A program made the translations under genes and the position numbers. From Euglena gracilis (Eukaryota; Euglenida; Euglenophyceae; Euglenales): a DNA stretch of 64,000 nucleotides. Position 1 is the stretch's first letter. Each line of letters starts with the position of its first letter. Positions 61,615 to 64,000 of the stretch are shown here, piece by piece. The notes under the pieces are model-generated. The model had not been told where the DNA came from. It did no database searches and saw nothing but the letters and a program-made list of their open reading frames with translations. The DNA lies in NCBI GenBank assembly GCA_039621445.1, contig CP154957.1, positions 22,900,761 to 22,964,760 on the forward strand, written 5' to 3'.

Positions 61615-62268
61615 CAAGGGTGCCATTTTTCATGTTCTAAACCAGTCTAAATCCCGTCCTTGCATTGGCTGAAATTGGAGTTCAAAAAGGGTTTTTTTTT
61701 AAAAAAAACGAGCTGCCAGCTATGGTTGGTGTTGCATGGGATGAGGTTGCATGTGAGGGGGCATATGCGGGGCATATGGGTGCAAGTGCTGATGGTGCAT
61801 GTGGTGTGGTGGGAGTTGTGATTGGAGTGGTTGTGCTGCCTTCGCAGTGGGGTCAACAATTGGGATTGCTTTGCTGGCCTTTGGTTGTTGAGCTGAAGGT
61901 GGAAGAGGACCTCTTCCAGGGACTCCTGACTGAGGGCCTTGCTGTGGTGGATTGGCGTAAGGGGGTGCTGCTGCTGCTGGAGGGAGCGCATAACCAGGAT
62001 ACATATGGTAGTGGGGGTAGTGTGGTGGCGGAACATGCTGTTGGTAGTATGCAGGGTCGGGTTGTCCATAGGGATACCCAGGTTGGCCATACATTGGAGG
62101 TCCATAAGGCTGATAAGATTGACCAGCATCCATGTTCCTCATTTGGGGTTGAGCTGCTGGACCCCTTCCCTGTGGTGCCTGCTGGGAGGTTGGGGGAGCT
62201 GACTGCGTCCTTGGGGGCGCATTGAATTGAGCAGATTGAGAAACAGCTGGCCTTCCTGCGTTGTACAT
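24447..62268 (-). CDS. eIF4G: Eukaryotic translation initiation factor 4G, whole gene span
   Basis: Scaffold of the cap-binding complex in the cytoplasm. It binds eIF4E through YxxxxL-phi, eIF4A through MIF4G and MA3, and carries a C-terminal W2 domain. About 16 exons give roughly 1,150 residues in the canonical order: Pro/Gln/Tyr-rich N-terminus, eIF4E motif, MIF4G, linker, MA3, W2. Introns range from about 0.5 kb to over 16 kb. The 5' half uses GT-AG introns (exons 3-7). The 3' half (exons 7-16) uses nonconventional introns starting NNN-CAG and ending CTG-NNNNN. All assigned exons are in frame without stops, so the gene looks functional. Joins from exon 1 to 2, exon 2 to 3 and the 3' end are unresolved; small extra exons are possible. 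Confidence 0.93.
24714..24956 (-). CDS. eIF4G: eIF4G exon 16: W2 domain, end
   Basis: Starts NFQAGVLCNFFQVFYELEIV, then EDAYYMWRERD and ALKEVQSFLMFLENGD, and an acidic EEEE tail. This matches the FF..LY.E..V..EDAF..W and ALK.V..F..WL boxes of W2. The frame stays open to a stop at 24,447, but the last 90 residues would be an unexpected hydrophobic tail. I therefore end it at CTCTG/GTATGC and suspect one more short terminal exon. Confidence 0.88.
25010..25410. mobile_element. Dispersed C/G-run element
   Basis: Two GTGCTGGCTGGACCC ends flank a GCGTTTTTGCGCCG core and C-runs; it resembles elements at 23,330, 25,812 and 39,620. It lies in the eIF4G intron before exon 16. Confidence 0.55.
25600..25690. 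repeat. C-run foldback, GAATAGT family
   Basis: C-runs separated by GAATAGTG and TCGGTTTTCGACCA; related to 26,285-26,420. Confidence 0.55.
25805..26215. mobile_element. MITE-like element with CAGGGTTYGATATAA inverted ends
   Basis: Left end GATCAGGGTTCGATATAA, right end TTATATCAAACCCTGTTCAT. Inside are two poly-C/G arms around a core with the palindrome GGCGCAAAGCGCC. Lies within the last large eIF4G intron. Confidence 0.65.
26285..26420. repeat. C-run foldback, GAATAG family
   Basis: GAATAGAAGCCCCC pairs with GGGGGCTTCTGTTC; TCGGTTTTCGACCA as at 25,645. Confidence 0.55.
26748..26941 (-). CDS. eIF4G: eIF4G exon 15: W2 domain, middle
   Basis: Reads VASNVFVDTQEPRNPRELFQ and LLEARRFCCLT. Borders: CTG-CCTTT/GT upstream and ACC/CCC-CAG downstream. 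Helical, matching the W2 stretch before the aromatic/acidic boxes. Confidence 0.88.
27610..27853 (-). CDS. eIF4G: eIF4G exon 14: start of W2 region
   Basis: About 81 codons including HIPDQFLKILEDHQLLEVD, IYIYWAFKAQLPSDDLLQWL and VSLKVAAPTILYS, corresponding to the first helices of the C-terminal W2 HEAT domain. The upstream border (CTG-TTTGA/AGT) is tentative; downstream AGCT/GCC-CAG fits exon 15 in phase. Confidence 0.82.
28716..28919 (-). CDS. eIF4G: eIF4G exon 13: MA3 domain, end
   Basis: Starts DCFAHLAVCCLQAEAFTFSD. Joined to exon 12 it gives the MA3 spacing between the conserved Trp and the following DLNF helix. Continues DEVIPCFLALFTRLK and FDALLKLF. Upstream border CTG-CCGGT/GAC. The downstream border is near TTC-TGCACAGACAAG; it is resolved only to about one nucleotide. 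Confidence 0.88.
29233..29307 (-). CDS. eIF4G: eIF4G exon 12: MA3 domain, middle
   Basis: 25 codons, IFAGFCLFFDDAIDLGRLED then NPRLW, matching the MA3 helix pair around D-x-P-x-x-W. Borders: CTG-CCAGC/ATC and TGG/GGC-CAG. Confidence 0.9.
29518..29612. repeat. Small foldback with C-run tips
   Basis: A C-run then TAAATATAAAGCCCCCC pairs with GGGGGGCTTCATATTTGGGG about 70 bp later. In the intron between exons 11 and 12. Confidence 0.7.
29818..30090 (-). CDS. eIF4G: eIF4G exon 11: MA3 domain, first half
   Basis: 91 codons from DNSLEQTAISMIEEFKNSM to MES. Contains AENHKHLLNKAIQHA and RKLLAEILLHLIC, helices typical of the MA3 domain, a second eIF4A-binding module. An in-frame ATG 12 nt upstream of the exon start lies inside the intron by this model. 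Borders: CTG-GTGAC/GAC and TCG/GGC-CAG. Confidence 0.93.
30290..30481 (-). CDS. eIF4G: eIF4G exon 10: charged linker before MA3
   Basis: 64 codons, DPQTVWPAGQPANEERAR to DGQRADPPRD, very high GC at third positions in this frame only. Borders: CTG-GGAGC/GAC and GAT/GGC-CAG. Confidence 0.78.
31267..31414 (-). CDS. eIF4G: eIF4G exon 9: Gly/Arg/Pro linker
   Basis: Reads PTAVPAGRKGGKGEDFPVP, then GRGMGPPRGMNPYQTQQYG. RGG/RG-like and low complexity, between MIF4G and MA3 as in other eIF4Gs. Borders follow CTG-CTGCC/G upstream and GGC-CAG downstream; this keeps the frame, which GT-AG choices do not. Confidence 0.75.
31486..31790. mobile_element. Dispersed element related to 25,805
   Basis: Begins GCAAGGTTCGATAAAATGG, contains a G-run and a GGCACAAAGCACCG core. 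Confidence 0.5.
32097..32323 (-). CDS. eIF4G: eIF4G exon 8: end of MIF4G
   Basis: Starts IRIKALQQRHPRSRIRFML, continues DTIDLRNENWVPRR and an Ala/Glu/Gln-rich helix, and ends MMGKGKGATT. SRIRFMLQDTIDLR is the family signature closing MIF4G. The join to exon 7 (...HYF/IRIK...) restores the usual spacing between YF and SRIRF. The intron side reads CCCCTG-ACTTC, i.e. CTG plus five nucleotides. Upstream, the intron ends in a long G-then-C homopolymer block. Confidence 0.93.
32459..33722. mobile_element. AT-rich island with short inverted ends
   Basis: About 1.1 kb of very AT-rich DNA inside the intron between exons 7 and 8. Left border GGTATAGGTGGGGGTTC; right border GACCCCCACCTATAGG is its inverse. 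Tandem ATTTTAGGCC units lie outside both borders in the same orientation. No ORF. A TIR transposon derivative or inserted organellar DNA could explain the composition. Confidence 0.6.
33783..33929 (-). CDS. eIF4G: eIF4G exon 7: MIF4G domain, middle
   Basis: 49 codons, VIKRLLLGSPP to YMDHYF, opened by a GT-AG acceptor (CATTCGCAG/GTG). It contains EEIEVLCRLLKTVGQQLD, the conserved block before the YMDxYF motif. The 3' border has no GT in a usable phase. The sequence TAC-TTC/ATC-CAG fits a nonconventional intron start with CAG at positions 4-6. Confidence 0.95.
34180..34617 (-). CDS. eIF4G: eIF4G exon 6: MIF4G domain, first half
   Basis: 146 codons starting VNGILNKITPEKYESLM and ending LTEKIMHE. 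Hallmarks of the HEAT-repeat MIF4G domain that binds eIF4A are present: LNKITPEKYE, FRRALLNKCQTEFE, and RQLGNIKFIGELFKRKML. Both borders are textbook GT-AG sites (CTTTCCCCAG/GTC; CATGAG/GTGTGT). There is an insertion of about 20 residues (EGPPPVPEGLSPEEKAEHEK) before the RQLGNIKF block, as is common in the family. Confidence 0.96.
35459..35557 (-). CDS. eIF4G: eIF4G exon 5: segment just before MIF4G
   Basis: 33 codons, LPVNNVLEDLSRRVDNPF to VIVKK. Bounded by CCCACAG/CTA and AAAAAG/GTGTGG. Phase 0 on both sides; it joins directly to VNGILNKITPEKYE, giving the usual entry into the MIF4G domain. Confidence 0.85.
36000..36445. repeat. GGAAAAATTGC short tandem repeats, inverted pair
   Basis: Short arrays at 36,025-36,060 and 36,355-36,440; the outer words GATATCGG and GATATCAATTTCCCC sit at their edges. 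Tentative exon 4 lies between them. Confidence 0.6.
36160..36216 (-). CDS. eIF4G: eIF4G exon 4 (tentative, 19 codons)
   Basis: A very good acceptor (TTTTTCTCACAG/GTG) opens a 57-nt frame (VHHWSQDWVRPTCAKNIKR) ending at CGT/GTTGAT. It is phase 0 on both sides and fits between exons 3 and 5. No family similarity supports it, so it could be skipped. Confidence 0.45.
36628..36950. repeat. GGGCGGTCCTTAA-A(n) repeat pair
   Basis: GGGCGGTCCTTAA followed by A-runs and TCCCGTCC occurs at 36,636 and 36,890; GGACCGCCC closes the second copy. Confidence 0.6.
37445..37665. repeat. A-rich tract
   Basis: Over 200 bp of A-runs. The Phe-rich minus ORFs are compositional. Confidence 0.9.
37670..38650 (-). 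repeat. Diverged inverted relative of the 47.9-52.9 kb satellite
   Basis: Contains GGCTCGAAAACAGTTTTTCC and TTTGATTTTGCTTCATTTC, which are reverse-complement variants of words in the satellite, plus GTACTCTTCCCAT repeats with C-runs. Confidence 0.6.
38930..39050. repeat. C-rich tract
   Basis: About 120 bp, almost only C with CT and CA breaks. Confidence 0.85.
39300..39435. repeat. GGAGGCTCCAGG minisatellite
   Basis: About nine units of GGCTCCAGGGA variants; short palindromic words. Confidence 0.8.
39540..39970. mobile_element. Dispersed C/G-run element
   Basis: C- and G-runs around a core GGCACAGCACCGGAGGAAATT; resembles 23,330 and 25,805. Confidence 0.5.
40863..41137 (-). CDS. eIF4G: eIF4G exon 3: eIF4E-binding motif
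   Basis: Contains KKMYSVEFLLRFQ, a full Y-x4-L-phi eIF4E-binding motif (Y, then LL), followed by PPEKIKLFSEIYN and a Gly/Arg/Pro-rich tail. In the family this motif lies N-terminal to MIF4G, as here. The 3' end is a clear GT-AG donor (CCGAAG/GTGTGC). The 5' end is either a nonconventional end at CTG-GCTTC (41,137) or an AG acceptor at 41,119; both keep phase with exon 2. Confidence 0.88.
42797..43513. mobile_element. Long-TIR foldback element
   Basis: Ends GATCTGGCC...GGCCAGATC, with arms of roughly 300 bp each (words TAGTGGGCCGACCCTAGGGT, CAAATACAAAGAAAACAAAA and their inverses). CCTCAAGGAGC occurs at 42,773 and 43,520, just outside both ends. No ORF. In the intron between exons 2 and 3. 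Confidence 0.8.
43520..44380. other. Intron sequence, nothing recognised
   Basis: Unique-looking DNA of the eIF4G intron between exons 2 and 3. ORFs here are short. Confidence 0.5.
44396..44597 (-). CDS. eIF4G: eIF4G exon 2: acidic linker
   Basis: Frame DVEPDDEGMPMYPKGPQGWN to ...EMSYDMVP, Ser/Asp/Glu-rich and without a known domain. It is assigned to eIF4G by strand, by position between exons 1 and 3, and by a phase compatible with exon 3. The 3' boundary is either TTC-CAG (nonconventional, ending 44,396) or CCAG/GTTCGC (GT-AG, ending 44,390). The start (GTGCAG/GAC) is a guess; an upstream TAA in frame limits it to within about 50 nt. Confidence 0.6.
45371..45438. repeat. (CA)n and (CT)n microsatellites
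   Basis: ACACAC run at 45,371-45,388 and CTCTCT run at 45,420-45,438. Confidence 0.85.
45788..45872. mobile_element. Foldback with CCCCCACCTATAAGAAACCC ends
   Basis: Left CCCCCACCTATAAGAAACCC, right GGGTTTCTTATAGGTGGGGG, perfect inverse. Similar words (GGTTTCTTATAAGTGGCC) recur at 46,147. Confidence 0.8.
46755..47095 (+). repeat. About 220-bp repeat, two units
   Basis: Each unit has GTGCAGTTCCCCATC-GTTTTGGG, AAAAATC(G/C)ATTTTTTG and, in the first, CTGTGGGAACC and GGCCACTTGGGGGTCCC. Inverted copies lie at 55,370-56,490. Confidence 0.75.
47262..47377. repeat. (GTA)n/(GCA)n microsatellite
   Basis: About 38 trinucleotides, GTA with an inner GCA block. Reads as poly-Ser; not evidence of a gene. 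Confidence 0.95.
47852..52906. repeat. Higher-order satellite: three large units with a nested 142/162-bp array
   Basis: Large units begin GGGGTCGCTGAGCTCTTATC at about 47,854, 49,249 and 50,527, and end at CCATGGAGTGGGCCGGTATG. Each has a conserved front (about 750 bp) and a tail of 142- or 162-bp subunits: 4, 3 and 10 copies (GCCCGAAACGATGTTTTTTG ... TTTTGAGCCGAAAACGAGCG). Unit lengths are about 1,395, 1,278 and 2,380 bp, set by subunit number. Long ORFs on both strands arise from the repeat. Confidence 0.95.
53564..53662. repeat. Hairpin, 23-bp arms
   Basis: Arms GGGACGCCCGTTCTGTCC... and its inverse, one mismatch; C-run in the loop. Confidence 0.8.
53690..55110. repeat. Dispersed ~160-bp repeat in both orientations
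   Basis: Two direct units (GACGATCGCGAGCGTATCTC at about 53,747; GACAATCGCGAGCGTATCTC at about 54,038) and about three inverted relatives with GAGCTTTCGAT (about 54,765, 54,912, 55,055). Another partial copy at about 58,390. Confidence 0.65.
54473..54533. repeat. Hairpin without loop
   Basis: TCTGGACGCCGGTTCGGCGC paired with GCGCCGAACCGGTGTTCCAG, one small bulge. Confidence 0.85.
55191..55245. repeat. Hairpin
   Basis: AAACTGTGTCCGAACGCC pairs with GGCGTTCTGGACACAGTTT. Confidence 0.85.
55370..56490 (-). repeat. Inverted copies of the 46.8-kb repeat, with nested C-run foldbacks
   Basis: Three units around 55,370-55,600, 55,950-56,150 and 56,370-56,490 with GATGGGGAACTGC and GGACCCCCAAGTGGCC. 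Between them C-run/CACTTACTAACCC and GGTTTATAAGTGGGGG words form a foldback (55,585-55,955). Confidence 0.75.
56599..56705. repeat. (TTA)n microsatellite
   Basis: About 35 TTA units with three interruptions. Confidence 0.95.
57110..57530. mobile_element. Dispersed C/G-run element
   Basis: GCGAACC, C/G-runs, core GGCGCGAAGCGCCG, then CTAGCCAGCCC repeats; same layout as 25,805. Confidence 0.55.
57610..57713. repeat. Perfect 43-bp-arm palindrome
   Basis: Arms begin AAAAATCGACCGACACTAAC and are exact inverses for 43 bp; the 18-bp loop is GCTCGCTTCGCTCGCTCG. Confidence 0.97.
57830..57985 (+). repeat. 32-bp tandem array, about five units
   Basis: Unit GGGCGCCTGAATGGAAATCG plus ACTTTCATAAAC. A second array lies at 58,690-58,806. 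Confidence 0.9.
58154..58254. repeat. Long hairpin
   Basis: AAACGCAGACTCTGACCTGA... folds on CCAGAGTCTGCGTTT with inner TTTCGAAACGC pairs. Confidence 0.85.
58690..58806 (+). repeat. 32-bp tandem array, about four units
   Basis: Same unit as at 57,830; the last copy reads AATCGACCGACATAAAC, matching the hairpin tip at 57,610. Confidence 0.9.
58882..58998. repeat. Long hairpin with GC-rich stem
   Basis: CAAGAACAGTGTTTTGGGCC pairs with GGCCCAAACACAGTTCTTG; inner CCGCGGCGCC-TTC-GGCGCCGCGG. Confidence 0.93.
59000..59480 (-). pseudogene. Gene fragment with a CX2CX17CX2C zinc-binding motif
   Basis: Minus-strand piece between hairpins. It opens MAKRTANFVNGLLPLP, passes by frame change into GAELAAVANCLEFAKLCQQR and DAFFVAWTGWELEPSLLFDE, and ends in another frame with KCVFCGVAIPKN...VVCDACGLAYHF (about 59,140-59,066). 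The four cysteines have GATA-like spacing and the CDACGL block resembles GATA fingers, but the rest does not. Two frame changes and lack of splice signals suggest a captured, decayed fragment. Confidence 0.5.
59515..59650. repeat. Repeat of CACGTTTTCCATTAAGGCAT words
   Basis: Two tandem units; the same words occur at 56,770-56,870. Confidence 0.85.
59652..59932. mobile_element. hAT-like MITE with 8-bp target duplication
   Basis: 281 bp. Termini GGTACTTGTCTGTTATCGCA and its inverse; about 50-bp terminal inverted repeats identical except C-run length. Flanked by CGTTTTCC on both sides (59,644-59,651; 59,933-59,940). The uninterrupted site exists at about 56,837-56,856. The inside is also self-complementary. 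No transposase, so non-autonomous. Confidence 0.93.
60060..60158. repeat. Long hairpin
   Basis: GGCTGAGCCCAGATTTCAGC and its inverse; loop GGGGGCCCCTTTCGGGGGCCCC. Confidence 0.93.
60436..60524. repeat. Long hairpin
   Basis: ATCGACTGCACTAACGG... pairs with CCGTCAGTTGCAGTC; inner GGGCAGCCCCAAGG/CCTTGGGGCTGCCC. Confidence 0.9.
60600..61720. other. Intron sequence; nothing firm
   Basis: A diverged relative of the 58,882 hairpin lies at about 61,265-61,356 and an (AAC)n run at 61,587-61,613. A His/Met-rich minus frame at 60,860-60,930 (HMHMHPQHVQHYHQ) resembles the exon 1 tail but has no supported borders. Confidence 0.45.
61840..62268 (-). CDS. eIF4G: eIF4G exon 1: N-terminal low-complexity region
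   Basis: Starts MYNAGRPAVSQSAQF at ATG 62,268. It is rich in Pro, Gln and Tyr (YGPPMYGQPGYPYGQPDP), then ASKAIPIVDPTAK, resembling the K-x-I-x-I-x-DP block in N-terminal regions of other eIF4G proteins. The frame continues to TAG at 61,720 through a His/Pro/Met-rich tail. There is no GT between the IVDP codons and that stop, so the exon end is uncertain: AAG at 61,840 is a phase-compatible guess, and a CAG-type intron start at AGGCAG or CATCAG is possible. Alternatively this is a separate gene ending at 61,720. Confidence 0.65.
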
Positions 62269-62291
62269 CACCTTTTCCCCCCTCGATGCTC

Positions 62292-62312
62292 ACAGGAGGG
62301 AAGGCTTCATGG
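62292..62312 (-). promoter_or_regulatory. Upstream ORF of six codons in the eIF4G leader
   Basis: ATG-to-TGA, six sense codons (MKPSLL), in the same frame as and 23 nt before the main ATG. If the transcript starts at the acceptor at 62,342, this uORF is in the mature leader. Confidence 0.5.
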
Positions 62313-62340
62313 TTGCATCGAGCACCGAGCTGAATGCAAA

Positions 62341-62360
62341 CCTAGAGGAGAAAAAAACAA
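62341..62360 (-). promoter_or_regulatory. Strong 3' splice site upstream of the eIF4G start (possible spliced-leader acceptor)
   Basis: On the minus strand a run of T, then CTCCTCTAG, ends 73 nt before the ATG. Euglenid mRNAs commonly receive a spliced leader at such a site. It could equally be the end of a 5'-UTR intron. Confidence 0.5.
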
Positions 62361-62364
62361 GATG

Positions 62365-64000
62365 ACATTTCAGTGCAATTGTGATTACATATGTTTCTAA
62401 CGTGGATTTATTTCATTTTATATTCCCTGCTTGGGAAATCATTTTTCAAGAAAATTCAGGGAACACCAAAAACTCGAATTTTCAATAGTTTTTGAAAGCA
62501 CTATTGGGCGCTGCATTGTTGGCAGATTATGCGACCAATATATCAGTGTATTGAATCATCTGGCAAAAAAATCGCATACAACAGATAAAATCAAAAACGG
62601 GCAAATTTCGTTGGTTGTAAAAAGGATTTTCATGACAACCCAACCGTTGAAACCGACCCTTTTTTCTTTCTAAGTGCAGCTGGCTAAGAATAACCTCATT
62701 AAACGCGCAACATGGTAAGAGCGGCCACATGCCAACACAACCACCGCTAAATGTTGGAATGGGAAGGTGTGCGAGCAAAACAGCATTATGGAACTGCGGA
62801 ATTAAAGAGGGGATTCCTTTCAATGCAATCAAGGCTAGAGTCATGAGGAGGTTTGGTTTGAAATTTCAAGCTTGAGCCATTTGAGCAAAAATCCGAAAAT
62901 CTTGAACTTTCGACCTCAGGTCCAGGGTCCCCAGGGGGCCCATTGGAGTCCAGGTGCTGGTTTTTGAGAAAAGCAAAAAAATAGTGTTTTTTTTTGAGAG
63001 AACCAAAAAGCGAGGTTTATTTTTTTAATCCCATCTCCTTGTGTTCCCCTCAGAGCCGCGTTTTTTGGCCGAAATCAGAGGGGGCATGTGTGTTATTTGT
63101 GCTTTTTCCTCAAAACTGGCCCCTCCCCTCAGGGCAGAATTGGAATGGGCCAAATGGTGGGTGGGGCGGAACCCATGGGGTTGCGGCCAGGGCAGAACGG
63201 AATCGGCCGAACAGCCAGGGTGGTGGGGGGGGGGGGGGGCTAACACCCCCCCCCCCTCCCCCTGCATGGTGGGTGGGGGGTCGCCCCCCCCCCACCACCT
63301 CTTCCCGTATTTCCGGGAGCACCAATTTTTGGACCCGAAAAAAATTTTCAGGCGCCTTCGGTGTCGGGTGTTTTTTTTTTGACCCATTTTGGACCCATAT
63401 GGGGATATAGGGGGGCCCCCAAAAACCCCCCAAACCCCATTTTTTCACACCTTCCAAAAATTCAACATTTTCTCAAAATGTTGATTTTGAGAGGTTTTTG
63501 AAGCAAAAAATGCCATTGAAAGTCCAAAAAAATTTCAACGAGAAAAAATGTTAGTGGGGGTGTCCCCCCCGCGTCCCCCCCGCATCCCCCCTGCGTCCCC
63601 CCCGCGTCCCGGATTTTGGCTGGGCACGTTTTTTGGTCGACCAAAGGAAAATTACACACAAACTTAGGTGACGCCAAAGAAAACGTGTGGGGGTGGGTGG
63701 TTGGGCCACGGTCCCCCCCCGGGTCCCCCCCCGCGTCCCCCCCCCCCCGCGTCCCGAACCACCCCCAGTAAAATTTGACTGTGCCAAAATTTTGTCCACT
63801 TTTTTTTGACCTTCGTTTTTTTACCCCCCTCCTGAAAACCACCATGTGTTTTGGGTTCATTTTTCAAAAAAAAATCAAAAAATTTTCCGGCCAATATCCC
63901 CTTTTCCCTGAAATCGGTGAAAATGCTGTGGTGGGTGGGGGGGGTCGACCCTCCCACCTCCCGGGTGGGGGGGTCGACCCCCCCCCACCATGCCTTCCCG
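62365..64000. other. Upstream of eIF4G; no gene recognised
   Basis: AT-rich to 62.9 kb, then C/G-run-rich. CCCCCGCGTCC tandem words at 63,565-63,610 and 63,710-63,760. Could hold the promoter or a leader intron; no element identifiable. Confidence 0.45.

Noticed and set aside
26742-61840. GC-AG introns with CAG/GC donors at several eIF4G exons
   Set aside because: They keep the frame in places, but the CAG is better explained as positions 4-6 of nonconventional introns: complementary ends exist, and the exon 12/13 join then matches MA3 spacing, which the GC or GT choices do not.
1-64000. tRNA, rRNA, CRISPR arrays or bacterial genes
   Set aside because: None seen by eye in either strand; spliced genes and eukaryotic elements throughout.

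Overview
The window is nuclear DNA of a protist, and the evidence points to a euglenid. Coding exons are GC-rich. They sit in long non-coding stretches packed with repeats and with poly-C or poly-G runs. The lineage clue is splicing. At least seven, probably nine, successive introns of the main gene lack GT-AG ends. They start NNN-CAG, end CTG-NNNNN, and their ends are complementary to each other. That is the layout described for nonconventional introns of Euglena nuclear genes. The assignment is an inference; I see no rRNA or organellar marker.

Left third (1-24.4 kb, mostly mobile-element debris). A decayed DIRS-like RNase H/methyltransferase fragment lies at 1-609 (+), and a second, longer one at about 13.67-12.40 kb (-). 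A segment at 2,638-3,474 is bracketed by two 317-320 bp direct repeats and duplicates 8,969-9,808. A truncated Ty3/gypsy chromovirus (RNase H, integrase, chromodomain) runs from 7.06 to 4.63 kb (-), followed by an extra 200-aa ORF. Exons of an unidentified + strand gene lie between 7.87 and 9.74 kb. The rest is minisatellites, foldback elements and A-rich spacer.

Right two thirds (24.4-62.3 kb). One gene on the minus strand encodes a translation initiation factor eIF4G. It has an N-terminal low-complexity region, a YxxxxL-phi eIF4E-binding motif, MIF4G, MA3 and W2 domains. About 16 exons are recognisable. Exons 3 to 7 are joined by ordinary GT-AG introns; every junction from exon 7 to exon 16 looks nonconventional. 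The first intron region spans about 17 kb and contains a higher-order satellite (47.85-52.91 kb), a cluster of long hairpins (53.5-60.6 kb), a hAT-like MITE with an 8-bp target duplication, and a captured gene fragment.

No tRNA, rRNA, CRISPR or bacterial operon structure was seen. Upstream of the eIF4G start (62.35-64 kb) only repeat-rich, C-rich DNA is visible. Intron boundaries are reading-frame and complementarity inferences; cDNA would settle them.
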